Source of the DNA: Procambarus clarkii
Taxonomy: Eukaryota > Arthropoda > Malacostraca > Decapoda > Cambaridae
Direction: 5' to 3'
NCBI RefSeq assembly: GCF_040958095.1
Contig: NC_091208.1
Location: 10,268,326-10,332,325, forward strand
Length of the DNA: 64,000 bases
Shown: piece after piece, positions 32,331 through 44,711 of the stretch
Layout: each line of letters starts with the position of its first letter
Numbering within the stretch: the first letter of the stretch is position 1
Program-made: the position numbers and the translations under genes
The notes under the pieces: model-generated
What the model was told of the DNA's origin: nothing
The model's input: only the letters and a program-made list of their open reading frames with translations
Database searches by the model: none

Positions 32331-32369
32331 ATTCAATATTTATAATGAAATAGTATTCTAAACTAATAA

Positions 32370-32810
32370 AGGAGTTCAGAAGCATGATGATATTGCAACA
32401 CATCCTAATTCTTGGATCATAGAGTTTAGAACCTTGATGTTGCAACATATCATAATGCTTGGTCATATAGTTTAGAAAATTGATGATATATCAACATATC
32501 CTAATGCTTGGGTCATGGAGTTAGGAATCATGATGATGTTGCAACACGTCTTCTTACTTGTTAAACTGCAACATTGTTCAGATTTTGGACATTTCTTCCT
32601 CATTCATTTGTTATGTAGTATTTAAATACCGGTTAAAGGGAAGATTGCGACGCCGTTGTCATGGAGACATCACCCCTCCTCCTCCTGACTGATGTTTACA
32701 CATTTACGCCATTCACCGCCTAGCTGGTGTTTAACAGTGCCTTACAATGATCACTGCAAAAAGCAATGAATCCATTCGCATGTCAGAGTCCTCACATTCA
32801 TGAGGGGTCC
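32370..32810 (+). repeat. Module E array 2, short tail and U3 head
   Basis: About four E monomers, then the GACGCCGTTGTCATGGAGAC segment and the unit head up to GGGGTCC, where the solo LTR is inserted. Confidence 0.8.
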
Positions 32811-33826
32811 TGTTACGGCCCTCTCGGGACGCAACGGGGTTCTTACTCTGATGTTGTTAGAGGAAGTTGTATCCGACCCCAAGCCAGTAGTGGCTTTCAA
32901 GGGATGAGATCCGTGACGCAAGAAACTTAAAGGGGGAAGGGAAAGAAAGTTAAGAACTTAAGATTATAATTTACCATCACCATATAAATAATATATAAAA
33001 GAGTGCACAGGGGGAGGGGTATAAACACTATACAGGGGGATTATTCACAATCGTTGTCTTCTGCTGAAGACTCTGGTGCAAAGCTCTCGGTGCTGAGTCC
33101 TCGGTGCTTTCGTGGTCCCTTGACGAATTCTTCTGAGAAGTTGAACCTACCCTGGCCACAGGTCAGCCAAAACACAGGTCCACTGGGGGCACCGCCGTGG
33201 AGGCCGTCAACCACACGTCCAGCAGGTCTACTGGCAGGTTCCGGATCAGCAAGGCTGGTCAGGCCACTCCACGGGCGATATTAGGGTAACGCCCTAGACA
33301 GGAGCCTCGTGTGATACCACCAATCACTCTCCTGTCCTGAATACCCCAGTGGATAATCGTCTCCAGCAGTCGGTCCCGGGTAATCCTTCTACTGCCACTC
33401 CACTGGCAGGGTAACACCACAGTGTTCTTCCGGGGGACGACTTCACCGCTGCTACAGCAAAGCACAAGGTATGGAGACGGCTGCCTTGGGTTGACTGACT
33501 CGACTTCCATCACAGCAGTCCCAGGTCGACTCTGTAAGCAGACACGTCATCAATAACAGGGACACTAAAACACCTCACTTACAGGCTCAGACACAAACGC
33601 CCACCTATCCACTCCATAGATGGCGCTGGTGTCTGAGCACCACCTCACCAGAGGTCAGCAGCGGCTGTGTTGAGCGCTGAACCGGACTAGAAACTGGCCC
33701 TCGAGGCCAATACCTCCCGTCCTCGCCAGGTGTCGTCGTCCATTTGGAGGGGGTTTCGGGAGCTGACCCACAGATGGCGTGGTCGTCACTGCTCCGTGCT
33801 CGGACGCTGGATCCGGGTTCGTAACA
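32811..33826. mobile_element. Solo LTR, family 1, copy 1 (TSD GGTCC)
   Basis: 1016 bases from TGTTACGG to CGTAACA, with GGTCC at 32806-32810 and 33827-33831. Sister units show the intact site (TCATGAGGGGTCCTGCTTAG). The copy at 45543-46558 is the same length in the opposite orientation. No internal coding sequence remains. Superfamily not determined. Confidence 0.9.
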
Positions 33827-36152
33827 GGTCCTGCTTAGTGCATGATGTCACAGGGGTACTGCTTAGTGCATGACGTCACTGGGGTCCTGCTTAGTGCATG
33901 ACGTCACTGGGGTCCTGCTTAGTGCATGACGTCACTAGGGTCCTGCTTAGTGCTTGACATCACTGGAATCCTGCTTAGTGCATGACGTCACTGGGATCCT
34001 ACTTAGTGCATGACGTCACTGGGGTCCTGCTTAGTGCATGACGTCAATAGGGTCCTGCTTAATGCATGACGTCAATGGGGCCTTGCTTAGTGCATGACGT
34101 CACGGGTCCTGCTTAGTGCTTGACGTCTCTGGGGTCCTGTTTAGTTCATGAAACACTTGGGTCCTGCTTAGTGCATGACGTCACAGGGGTCCTGCTTAGT
34201 ATATAACGTCACTGGGGTCCTGCTTAGTGCATGAAGTCACTGGGGTCCTGCTTAGTGCATGAAGTCACTGGGTCCTGCTTAGTGCATGGCGTCACTGGGG
34301 TCCTGCTTAGTCCATGACATCACTAGGGTCCTGCTTAGTGAATGACGTCACTAGGGTCCTGCTTAGTGCTTGACATCACTGGAGTAATGCTTAGTGCATG
34401 ACGTCACTGGAGTCATGCTTAGTGCATGACGTCACTGGGGTCCTGCTTAGTGCATGACGTTACTGGGGTCCTGTTTAATGCTTGACGTCACTGGGGTCTT
34501 GTTTAATGCATGACGTCACTGGGTCCCTGCTTATTGCATGACGTCACTGTGGTCCTGCTTAGTGCATGACGTCACTGGGGTCCTGCTTAGTGCATGACGT
34601 CACTGGGGTCCTGTTTAATCCATGACGTCACTGGAATCGTGCTTAGTGCATGACGTCACTGGTGTCCTGCTTAGCGCATGACGTCACTGGGGTCCTGCTT
34701 ATTGCATGACGTCACGGGTCCTGTTTAATCCATGACGTCACTAAAATCGTGCTTAGTGCATGACGTCACTAGGGTCCTGCTTAGTGCATGACGTCACTTA
34801 AGTCCTGCTTAGCGCACGACGTCACAGAGGTCCTGTTTAGTGCATGACGTCACTGTGGTCCTGCTTAGTGCATGACGTCACTGGGGTTTTGCTTAGTACA
34901 TGACGTCACTGGGGTCCTACTCAGTGCATGACGTCACTGGGGTCCTGCTTTGTGCATGACGTCACTGGGGTCCTGCTTAGTGAATGACGTCACTTGGGTC
35001 CTGCTTAGTGCATGACGTCACTAGGGTCCTGCTTAGTGCATGACGTCACTGGGGTCCTGCTTAGTGCATGACGCCACTGGGGTTCTGCTTAGTGCGTGAC
35101 GTCAGTGCGGTCCTGCTTAGTACATGACGTCACTGGGGTCCTGCTTAGTGCATGACGTCACTGGGGTCCTGCTTAGTGCATGACGTCACTGGGGTTCTGC
35201 CAAGTGCATGACGTCACTGGGGTCTTGCTTAGTGCATGCCGTCACTGTGGTCCTGTTTAGTGCGTGACGTCACTTCGGTTCTGCTTAGTGCATGACGTCA
35301 CTGGGGTCCTGCTTAGTGCATGACGTCACTCGGTTTCTGTTTTGTGCATGACATCACTGGGGTCCGGTTTAGTGCATGACTTCGCTGGGGTTCTGCTTAG
35401 TGCATGACGTCACTGGGGTCCTGCTTTGTGCATGACGTCACTGGGATTCTGCTTAGTGCGTGACGTCACTGGGGTTGTGCTTAGTGCATGACGTCACTCG
35501 GGTCCTGTTTTGTGCATGACATCACTGGGGTCCTGCTTAGTGCATGACGTCACTGGGGTCCTGCTTAATGCATGACGTCACTGGGGTCCTGCTTAGTGCA
35601 TGAAGTCTCTGGAGTCTTGCTTAGTGCGTGACGTCACTGGGGTTCTGCTTAGAGCATGACGTCACTGGGGTCCTGCTTAGTGCATGACGTCCCTGGGTCC
35701 TGCTTAGTGCATGACGTCACTGGGGTCCTGTTTAGTGCATGACGTCACTGGGGTTCTGCTTAGCGCGTGACGTCACTGGGGTATTGCTTAGTGCATGACG
35801 TAACTCGGGTCCACTTTTATGCATGACATCACTGGTGTCCTGCTTAGTGCTTGACGTCACTGTGTTCCTGCTTAGTGCATGACGTCACAGAGGTCCTGCT
35901 TAGTGTATGACGTCGCTGGGGTCCTGCTTAGTGCATGACGTCACTGGAGTCTTGCTTAGTGCGTGACGCCACTGGGGTTCTGCTTAGTGCGTGACGTCAC
36001 TGGGGTCCTGCTTAGTGTATGACGTCACTGGGACCCTGCTTAGTGCATGACGTCACTAGGGTCCTACTTAGTGCATGACGTCACTGGCGTTCTGCTTAGT
36101 GCATGACGTCACGGGTTCTGCTTAGTGCATGACGTCACTGGGATTAAGTACT
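33827..36152 (+). repeat. Module B array 3 (about 80 copies, longest)
   Basis: 2.3 kb of the 28-bp monomer with TGACGTCA in most copies. It begins immediately after the solo LTR and ends at the GGGATTAAGTACTCTGTG junction used by every array. Confidence 0.95.
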
Positions 36153-36844
36153 CTGTGACCACCTTAACAAAACACTAATCACAAGAAACACCTGTTAAAA
36201 AGTGAGTTTCTGTGAGAACCACTGGCCTTAGAACACGGTACACAGTAGCCAAGTGTTCCCTACTCTAACAATCGCGACGACTACTGCAGTAAACAGTCAC
36301 TTAGTGATCCCTAATTACTGCATAGGTTAATGTGTATAATTTACACTAAAAATTTTAATATATTTAGTTTCCAATAATTTAACTGAAGTTTCTTCTTATA
36401 TAAATTTAAAATTTTTATTTTATATATAAAACATAAAGTTTTGTGCTAAAATTAATAAAGCTTTCAACAAGTTTTAAAGCATTTAAAATTACTTTATTTA
36501 ATTTTATATTTTTAGCTATATTTTATATATGATTTTTTTTCATATAACACAATATATGTATTTTTTACGAATAAATATTAATATCTTGCTCATCCTCTCA
36601 CATCCACATCCTCGAACTGTCGTGGTTTTCTATATATTTTTACGATTAACCTTTATATTCAAAACTATTTTGTTTCATTTTACCAACAATTTTATGTTGA
36701 TATTTTGAATGGCTTATCTATATCCCCTTTGTGTACCGTATTCTTAGGTCATTGTCAAAGTTGTCAGTAAATAAGGATCACTTAGCTGCTGGGTACCATT
36801 TCTTCCTCCCTCCGTCCAATCCCTAATCCTTATCCTGCAATTTG
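36153..36844 (+). repeat. Unit U3 C-flank, AT core and pre-D segment
   Basis: One module C copy only, then conserved flank and an AT-rich core of about 300 bases. No gene. Confidence 0.8.
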
Positions 36845-37378
36845 ATGCAGTGCCTGGTTATGGGTATGTTGTGGCTGAGGGTGTGGGGGCTGGTGTTGAT
36901 GTTGTTCAGGGCCTTGTTGAGGTTGGTGATGCAGTGCCTGGTTATGGTTATGTTGTGGCTGAGGGTGTGGAGGCTGGTGTTGATGTTGTTCAGGGCCTTG
37001 TTGAGGTTGGTGATGCAGTGCCTGGTTATGGTTATGTTGTGGCTGAGGGTGTGGAGGCTGGTGTTGATGTTGTTCAGGGCCTTGTTGAGGTTGGTGATGC
37101 AGTGCCTGGTTATGGTTATGTTGTGGCTGAGGGTGTGGAGGCTGGTGTTGATGTTGTTCAGGGCCTTGTTGAGGTTGGTGATGCAGTGCCTGGTTATGGT
37201 TATGATGTGGCTGAGGGTGTGGAGGCTGGTGTTGATGTTGTTCAGGGCCTTGTTGAGGTTGGTGATGCAGTGTCTGGTTATGGTTATGTTGTGGCTGAGG
37301 GTGTGGAGGCTGGTGTTGATGCTGTTCAGGGCCTTGTTGAGGTTGGTGATGCAGTGCCTGGTTATGGTTATAACAATA
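36845..37378 (+). repeat. Module D array 4 (about 6 copies)
   Basis: Very uniform monomers; one has GATGTGGCTG in place of GTTGTGGCTG. Confidence 0.95.
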
Positions 37379-37389
37379 AGCACTACAAT

Positions 37390-37609
37390 AAACAGCATGG
37401 AAATGATAGATCCAGACAACTTCTTTATGCGTGATATCCAAACTTCTGTAAATATAATTGATATCAACACGAGCGAGACAGATTTTGCAAGAGAAATTGT
37501 CAACAAGCCCATGCACTCAGCCCCGGGTCCAGACTCATGGAATTCAATATTTATAATGAAATATTTTTCTAAACTGTATTCTAAACTAAAAAATGAGTTA
37601 GAAGCATGA
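37390..37609 (+). pseudogene. Captured LINE RT fragment, unit U3
   Basis: Uninterrupted counterpart of the U1 fragment: MRDIQTSVNIIDINTSETDF, REIVNKPMHSAPGPDSWNS and KYFSKLYSKLKNELEA. Provides the empty site for the family 2 solo LTR of U1. Confidence 0.78.
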
Positions 37610-37713
37610 TGATGTTGCAGCACGTCTTCCTACTTGTTACACTGCAACATTGTTCAGATTTTGGACATTTTTTTCTCATTCACCTGCTATGTAGTATTTA
37701 AATACCGGTTAAA

Positions 37714-38654
37714 GGGGGCATATTTTTGTAAAATTAAAAGTGGTTCAATTTGCTTATACATTTATTTATGCAATGGTTATAGAAAGGGCTGCAGCTGGTC
37801 CAGGTTTCACCATCACACCCTAAACAGAAAAGGAGAAAAAAAATACACAACGAATTATGCAACGAATTTTCAAATAGTTTCAGGGAACACATGTGTCAAC
37901 TAAAATCATTTCTATAACACTCAGATATTAAATTTAGCACATAATAAAGGATTGTAGTGATCAGTTTTATCAAAAAAGTGTTTAGTGCAATAATATAATT
38001 ATTCAAAGTTATTCTTCTAAAAAATATGCAATATATGATATTTATAAATTTTTATAAAATCAACAAATAGACTTTGGACTAAAATGTCTACTACATTCTG
38101 TAGAAGCACAAACGCTACATATAAGGTGTAATTTGCATGTAAATTGATTAAATATATGAAAGCTCTGAAGTACTTTGAAGTTGTAAATTACTTTCCAGAG
38201 TAAAATAAAGATCCAAGTTCGGCCACCTGTAGCTGAGCTTGACTTCGACAGATTTCGTTCATAATTGGCACCCTTGCAGATAGGCATCCATTGAGCAAGG
38301 TGTGCAAGCTTCATGCCCTTGATAACAAACGAAAAAAAAATTGGGCAAAAAAAAGAAGAAAAAAAAGAAAAAAAAAAAAATTACATATAAATATATTGCA
38401 CATACATATTACAAGAGTTTGTGCTTCTACAGCACATAGTAGACATTTTAGTTGACACATGTGTTCCCTGAGATTATTTGAGAATGTTGAACATTCGTTT
38501 CATAATACGTTGTGTATTTTTTTCTCTTTTTCTGTTTAGGGTGTGATGGTGAAACTTGGACCAGTTGCAGCCCTTTCTATAACCATTTCATAAATAAATT
38601 TATAAGCAAATTGAACAACTTTTAATTTATAAAGATTTTAAAAGTTATGCCCCC
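37714..38654. mobile_element. Foldback/MITE element with about 220-bp TIRs
   Basis: 941 bases bounded by GGGGGCAT...ATGCCCCC, flanked by TAAA on both sides (37710-37713, 38655-38658). The empty site GGTTAAAGGGAAGA is present in other units. About 220 bases at each end are inverted copies (for example GGTTATAGAAAGGGCTGCA at 37778 and its complement near 38560; ACACATGTGTCAACTAAAAT at 37886 and its complement near 38450). The centre is AT-rich without a transposase. Superfamily undetermined. Confidence 0.85.
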
Positions 38655-38861
38655 TAAAGGGAAGATTGCTACGCCGTTGTCATTGAGACATCACCCTCCT
38701 CCTCCTCTTGACTGATGTTTACACATTTACGCCAATCACCGCTGTTCATTCACCGAATTCAAGAAACAACCAGAAAGCAGGTGTTTAACAGTGACTAACA
38801 ATTATCACTGCAAACAGTAGTGAATCCATTCTTATGTCAGAGTCCTCACATTCATGAGGGG
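38655..38861 (+). repeat. Unit U3 tail remainder and U4 head
   Basis: Continues the tail after the foldback element, then the head segment ending CATGAGGGGTCC. The 0.7-kb conserved tail is absent, as in U1. Confidence 0.78.
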
Positions 38862-40487
38862 TCCTGCTTAGTGCATAACGTCACTTGGGTCCTGCTTAGT
38901 ACATGACGTCACTGGGGTTCTGCTTAGTGCATGATGTCACTAAGGTTCCTACTTAGAGCATGACGTCACCTTGGTCCTTCTTAGTGCATGACGTCACCGG
39001 GGTCCTGCTTAGTGTATGACCTCACTGGGGTCCTGCTTAGTGCATGACGTCACTGGGATTCCGATTAGTGCATGACGTCACTGGGGTCATGCTTCGTGCA
39101 TGAAGTCACTGGGTCCTGCTTAGTGCATAGCGTCATTCGGGTCCTGCTTAGTGCATGATGTCACTAAGGTTCCTACTTAGAGCATGACGTCACCTTGGTC
39201 CTTCTTAGTGCATGACGTCACCGGGGTCCTGCTTAGTGTATGACCTCACTGGGGTCCTGCTTAGTGCATGACGTCACTGGGATTCCGATTAGTGCATGAC
39301 GTCACTGGGGTCATGCTTCGTGCATGAAGTCACTGGGTCCTGCTTAGTGCATAGCGTCATTCGGGTCCTGCTTAGTGCATGACGTCACTAGGGTCCTGCT
39401 TAGTGAATGACGTCACTAGGGTCCTGCTTAGTGCTTGACATCACTGGAGTCCTGCTTAGTGCATGACGTCACTGGGGTTATGCTTAGTGCATGACGTTAC
39501 TGGGGTCCTGCTTAGTACATGACGTTACTGGGGTCCTGTTTAATGCATGACGTCACGGGTCCTGTTTAATGCATGACGTCACTGGGTCCCTGTTTATTGC
39601 ATGACGTCACTAGTCCTCCTTAGTGCATGACGTCACTGGGGTCCTGCTTAGTGCATGACGTCACTGGGGACCTGCTTAGTGCATGACGTCACTGGGGTCC
39701 TGCTTAATCCATGACGTCACTGGACTCGTGCTTAGTGCATGACGTCACTGGGGTCCTGCTTAGTGCATGACGTCACTTGGATCCTGCTTAGTGCATGACG
39801 TCACTGGGGTCCTGCCTAGTGCATGACTTCACTGGGGTCCTGCTTAGTGCATGACTTCACTGGGGGGTCATGCTTAGTGCATGACTTCATTGGGGTCCTC
39901 CTTAGTGCATGACTTTACTGGGGTCCTGCTTAGTTTAAGACGTCATTGGGGTCCTGCTTAGTGCATGCCATCACTGGAGTCCTGCTTAGTGCATAACATC
40001 ACTAGGGTCCTGTTTAAAGCATGATTTCACTGAGTTCCTGCTTAGTGCATGACGTCACTGTGATCCTGCTTAGTGCATGACGTCACTGAGGTCCTGCTTA
40101 GTGCATGACGTCACTGGATTCCTGCTTAATCTATGACGTCACTGGGATCGTGGTTAGTGCATGACGTCACTGGGGTCCTGCTTAGTGCATGACGTCACTG
40201 GGGTCCTGCTTAGTGCATGACGTCACAGAGGTTCTGCTTAGTGCATGACGTCTCTGGGGTCCTGCTTAGTGCATGACGTCACTACTTTCCTGTTCAGTAC
40301 ATGACGTCACTGGGGTCCTGCTTAGTGCATGACGTCACTAGGGTCCTGCTTAGTTCATGACATCACAGGGGTCCTGTGTAGTGCATGGCGTCACTGGAGT
40401 CCTGCTGAGTGCATGACGTCACTGGGATCATGCTTTGTACATGACATCACTGGAGTCCTGGTGAGTGCATGACGTCACTGGGATTAA
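38862..40487 (+). repeat. Module B array 4 (about 57 copies) with a 224-bp duplication
   Basis: Eight consecutive monomers starting at 38927 recur from 39151 with no difference noted by eye, an exact 224-bp (8 x 28) duplication inside the array. Confidence 0.94.
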
Positions 40488-41212
40488 GTACTCTGTGGCC
40501 ACCTGAACAAAACACTAACAACAAGAAACACCAGCGTGACCAAAACAACAAGAAAACACCTGTTGAAAAGTGAGTTTCTGTGACAATCACGGACCTCAGA
40601 ACATGGTCCACAGTAGCAAAGTGTCCCCCACTCTAACAACTGCGACGACTAGTGTAGTAGACAGTCTCTAAGTGAACTCTAATCACTGCATAGTTTAATG
40701 TGTATAATGTACACTTAAAATTTTTGTATTGTCAACTCCATAACTAATATAACTAAAAGTTTCTTTTTATATAAATTAAATTATTTGACTAAAAATTTAT
40801 GTAAAAAATTTTGTGTTAAAATTCTTAAAACTTTATACAAAATAGAAAATAACTAAAATGTTTTTATTTACTTTTATATTAGTAGTAAAATTTTTATATC
40901 AATATTTTTCCTGGTACAAAATGTTTGTAATTAATAAACAATAAATATTATCTTGCTCATCCTCTCACACCCAAATCATTGAATTGTCGTGATTTTCTAT
41001 ACCTCTTTAATGATTAACTTTTATATTTAATTTTTTTTTCTTTTTTACCAGAAATTTTATGTTGATACTTTCAATGCCTTATTAATATCCGCTTTGTGTA
41101 CCATATTCTTAGGCCATTGTCAAAGTTGTCAGTAAGTAAGGATAACTTAGCTGCTGGGCACCAATCCTTCCTCCCCCCCGTCCAATCCCTAATCCTTATC
41201 TTGTAATTGGAT
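40488..41212 (+). repeat. Unit U4 C-flank, AT core and pre-D segment
   Basis: Collinear with and close to the same segment of U2 (29396-30120), including the TTTTTTTTTCTTTTTTACCAG phrase. Confidence 0.8.
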
Positions 41213-41268
41213 GCAGTGCCTGGTTATGGTTATGTTGTGGCTGAGGGTGTGGAGGCTGGTGTTGATGT

Positions 41269-43127
41269 TGTAACGGTTCTATTGTTACGTAAAGTATGGT
41301 GACAAATAAACACAGACACTAAGATACTATATATATATTTGGTCGAATATACAGGAGTACACAGGTGATACGTTGGTGGGAGTTGAGCGCACTGAGCGTC
41401 GGTACAGTATCTCGCAAGTGTCTGCTCTAGACCACACTTGAAAGTAGACTAGCCAATGTTCGCTACACCGCTGCTTATATGCTCGGGCAACACCTCACCG
41501 TGTTGCCCAGGCAACGCCTCACCTCATTCATCTCCAAAGGTTGACAGGAATATTAACAATGCATTTGGAGCGAGTATATTATTGGGATAATCTACTCGCT
41601 ACAGAACTCCCCCTCCCAGGGGATGAAAGGAAAAATACTTGATCAAGGAACTTAGCTGGTCGGCGAATTGTACGCCCTGCTCGCGTTACATAACCATCAA
41701 AGTTAACTTCCTCCTCTTCGCTGATGTCATCTAACTGGGGTCGTAGGGTGGGAGGTCGCACAGGATCGTCCGTCGTCGCAAGATCAGGTTGTGGTGCGGC
41801 TGGTAACTGGGGTTGTAGGGTGAGAGGTCGTACAGGATCGTCCGTTGTCGTAGGTGGCGGTGCTGCTGGTAACTGTGGTCGAAAAGTGAACTGCGTAGTC
41901 GGCGGATGTGTCTCTGGAGGGATGTCTGGGGCAGCGTCACAGTGTGCTGGTTTAAGGCGATCGATGGAGATGTTTACCCGCTGTCCTCGGCGTTCAATGG
42001 TGAAGAACTTCGGTGTTCGAGAAACCACTTTAAATGGTCCTTTGTAAGGTGACTGTAGAGGGCGTCGAACAGCGTCGACTCTTACAAACACGTGTTCAGT
42101 TGTGTGGAGCTCATGAGGCACATATGTAGCACGAGTTGTCGGTTGGCGTGGTGGTGTAGGCCGAATGTTTGTCATGGCCGCCCGTAATTTCTGGACAAAA
42201 GTGGGGTCTGGGGGTGTGATAAGTGGCGTTGGGGTTAAGAATTCGCCCGGAAGCCGCAGGCTAGATCCGTATACTAAGTCTGCTGCCGAGAATCCACTGC
42301 CCTCCTTCGTGGCCGAACGGATGCCAAGCAAGACTAATGGAAGGTTGTCGATCCAATCATCAGGGCGTGCTTGAGCTCTTAGGGCAGCTTTTAGTTGTCT
42401 ATGAAAGCGTTCTACCATTCCGTTCGACTCAGGGTGGTATGCTGTGGTTCGGTTATGTGTGGTGCCGAGGAATTCCATAAGTTCCTTCCATAGATATGAT
42501 TCGAACTGTCGTCCTTGGTCGGTGATGATGACCGAGGGGCTGCCAAAACGGGCGACCCATCCAGAGAGGAAAGCCTGGACCACTGACTCAGCTGAGATGT
42601 TGATTAATGGGATTGCTTCCGGAAATCTGGAGAATCGATCGATGCAGGTGAGTAGATAAGAATATCCTCTTGCCGACGGTAATGGTCCAACGATGTCTAC
42701 ATGCACCACCTCGAAACGGTCAGAAGGTAACGGAAACTGTTGAAGAGGGCTCTTTGTAAGGCTGGGTGTTCGGGTCACTCCGGGGTCACCAATGTAACGG
42801 TTCTATTGTTACGTAAAGTATGGTGACAAATAAACACAGACACTAAGATACTATATATATATTTGGTCGAATATACAGGAGTACACAGGTGATACGTTGG
42901 TGGGAGTTGAGCGCACAGAGCGTTGGTACAGTATCTCGCAAGTGTCTGCTCTAGACCACACTTGAAAGTAGACTAGCCAATGTTCGCTACACCGCTGCTT
43001 ATATGCTCGGGCAACACCTCACCGTGTTGCCCAGGCAACGCCTCACCTCATTCATCTCCAAAGGTTGACAGGAATATTAACAATGCATTTGGAGCGAGTA
43101 TATTATTGGGATAATCTACTCGCTACA
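41269..43127 (-). mobile_element. Integrase-only Gypsy element, LTRs nearly identical (TSD ATGT)
   Basis: 1859 bases. LTRs of 335 bases at 41269-41603 and 42793-43127 differ at only two positions by eye (41381/42905 and 41387/42911 area). Direct repeats ATGT at 41265-41268 and 43128-43131. Reading the - strand, the 5' LTR is followed by TTGGTGACCCCGG, a primer-binding site that fits the 3' end of tRNA-Trp (TGGTGACCCCG), as in CsRn1-like elements. A purine-rich GGGAGGGGGAG tract precedes the other LTR. Only integrase sequence remains; gag, protease, RT and RNase H are absent. Confidence 0.92.
41579..42778 (-). CDS. Ty3/Gypsy integrase (N-terminally truncated pol)
   Basis: Open for 399 codons; the apparent first codon is GTG, so a separate start is not evident. 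Integrases insert LTR-element cDNA using a DDE triad. Visible here are FEVVHVDIVGPLP (first D), VIITDQGRQFES (second D) and HPESNGMVERFHRQLK (E), then PLVLLGIRSA and a GPY/F-type module SPYKGPFKVVSRTPKFF. The N-terminal HHCC zinc domain is missing, and a proline-rich tail with duplicated TTDDPVRP units extends to a stop inside the LTR. The intact frame and young LTRs suggest recent mobilisation in trans or a recent internal deletion. Production of a functional protein is unproven. Confidence 0.85.
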   Translation of the reverse strand: MTRTPSLTKSPLQQFPLPSDRFEVVHVDIVGPLPSARGYSYLLTCIDRFSRFPEAIPLINISAESVVQAFLSGWVARFGSPSVIITDQGRQFESYLWKELMEFLGTTHNRTTAYHPESNGMVERFHRQLKAALRAQARPDDWIDNLPLVLLGIRSATKEGSGFSAADLVYGSSLRLPGEFLTPTPLITPPDPTFVQKLRAAMTNIRPTPPRQPTTRATYVPHELHTTEHVFVRVDAVRRPLQSPYKGPFKVVSRTPKFFTIERRGQRVNISIDRLKPAHCDAAPDIPPETHPPTTQFTFRPQLPAAPPPTTTDDPVRPLTLQPQLPAAPQPDLATTDDPVRPPTLRPQLDDISEEEEVNFDGYVTRAGRTIRRPAKFLDQVFFLSSPGRGSSVASRLSQ

Positions 43128-43184
43128 ATGTTGTTCAGGGCCTTGTTGAGGTTAGTGGTGCAGTGCCTGGTTATGGTTATAACA

Positions 43185-43392
43185 ATAAACTGCATGAAAG
43201 TGGAAGATCCTGACAACTTCATTATCGTATTATCCAAACTCCTGTAAAAATAATTGATATCAACACGAGTGAGGCAGATTTTGCAAGAGAAGTTGTCAAC
43301 ATCTCCATGCACTCGGCCCGGGTCCAGACTCATGGAATTCAATATTTATAATGAAATATTATTCTAATCTATATTCTAAACTATAAAGGGAG
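43185..43392 (+). pseudogene. Captured LINE RT fragment, unit U4
   Basis: Shares with the U2 copy the one-base deletion in CGGCCCGGGTCC; otherwise reads IIDINTSEADFAREVVNISM. Confidence 0.72.
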
Positions 43393-43394
43393 TT

Positions 43395-43720
43395 TAAAAG
43401 CATGATATTGCAACATATCATGATTCTTGGGTCATAGAGTTAAGAAGCATGATGATGTTGCAGCTTATCCTAATATTTGAGCGTAGAGTTTAGAAGCATG
43501 AAGATGTTGCAACATATCCTAATATATGATCATAGATTTTAGAAGCATGATGATGTTGCAACATGTCCTAATACTTGGTCATAGAATTTAGAAGCATGAT
43601 GATGTTGCAACATATCCTAATCCTGGATCATAGAGCTTAGAAGGAAGATGACCGATGACGTTGCAACATATCTTAATACTTCGATCATAGAGTTAGGAAA
43701 CATGATGGTGTTGCAACACG
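43395..43720 (+). repeat. Module E array 3 (6-7 copies)
   Basis: Collinear with module E array 1 (30500-30840), including the longer monomer ACCGATGACGTTGCAACATA. Confidence 0.85.
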
Positions 43721-44711
43721 TCTTCCTACTTGTTATACTTCAACATTGTTCAGGTTTTGGACATTTCTTTCTCATTCACCTGTTATATAGTATTTAAATA
43801 CTGGTTAAAAGAAAGATGCGACGCCGTTGTCATGGAGACATCCCTCCTCCTCCTGACTGATGTTTACACATTTAAGCCATAAACTGCATACATGTCCTGT
43901 TTTATGCCCTCCAAAAGAAGCAAACAGCCGGGTTTGTCATTTAGGAAACTGGGCCTTCAGGGGTGAATTCATCGTCTAAATGTTGCCTGTATCTGTGTGA
44001 GGAGCGAGGTGGTTGAGAGATGGTGTTGGGTCGCAGAGGGAGAGAGAGAGAGAGCCTCGACTCCCTGCCTTGGAAGCTCAAGGAAATAAATGATAGATTT
44101 TACAGGACGTGTTCTGAGATCATCGGGGGTGGAGGGTCCTCAAAGGACATTTGAAAGTGATTGATGGACAACGAGTGTTTTCATGTCCACTAATTCAGTA
44201 GTGAATAAGATAATATTAATGTAAGAAATAAATGCGTAATTACACAAAAAATTCTGATCGTCCCAAAAATAATGCTTCCTATTTATCTTCAAAGCAATTG
44301 ATTCTCAATGTTGCAAGGAGTATAGATTATCTGGAGGCATGAAGAGAAAGAAGATGGATGTCCTGTCGAGGGGAGACTAGGTAATCTTGCTCTACAGTTG
44401 CATTGATCAGCTGAAGAAGAAGTTGGGTTGCTGTAAACGTCATAGACTTGTCAACCATAGAGTGTACCTAACTGAGTGCTTCATGCAAAGAGCTTCAGCT
44501 ATGTCTGACGTCGTTGTATATCTTTATCTGTCGATCATGTCAGTGTTGCTGGTCAGCATACCTCAGGTGATGGTCTAGTTGTGTGCAGAAATATTGTGAT
44601 ATTGCTATTGAATTCAAGAAACAACCAGAAAGCCGGTGTTAAACAGTGCCTTTCAATGATAACTGCACAGAGCAGTGAGTCCATTCGCATGTCAGAGTCC
44701 TCACATTCATG
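43721..44711 (+). repeat. Conserved unit tail, copy 2, and U5 head
   Basis: Collinear with 30841-31715, then continues properly into ATTGAATTCAAGAAACAACC and the head segment. It shows the arrangement lost at 31715. Confidence 0.82.

Larger units (their letters stand above)
41213..43178 (+). repeat. Module D array 5 (about 1.2 copies), split by a Gypsy element
   Basis: D sequence at 41213-41268 stops in GTTGATGT and resumes at 43128 with ATGTTGTTCAGGG, ending near 43178. The parts join seamlessly if the element and one ATGT are removed. Confidence 0.9.
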
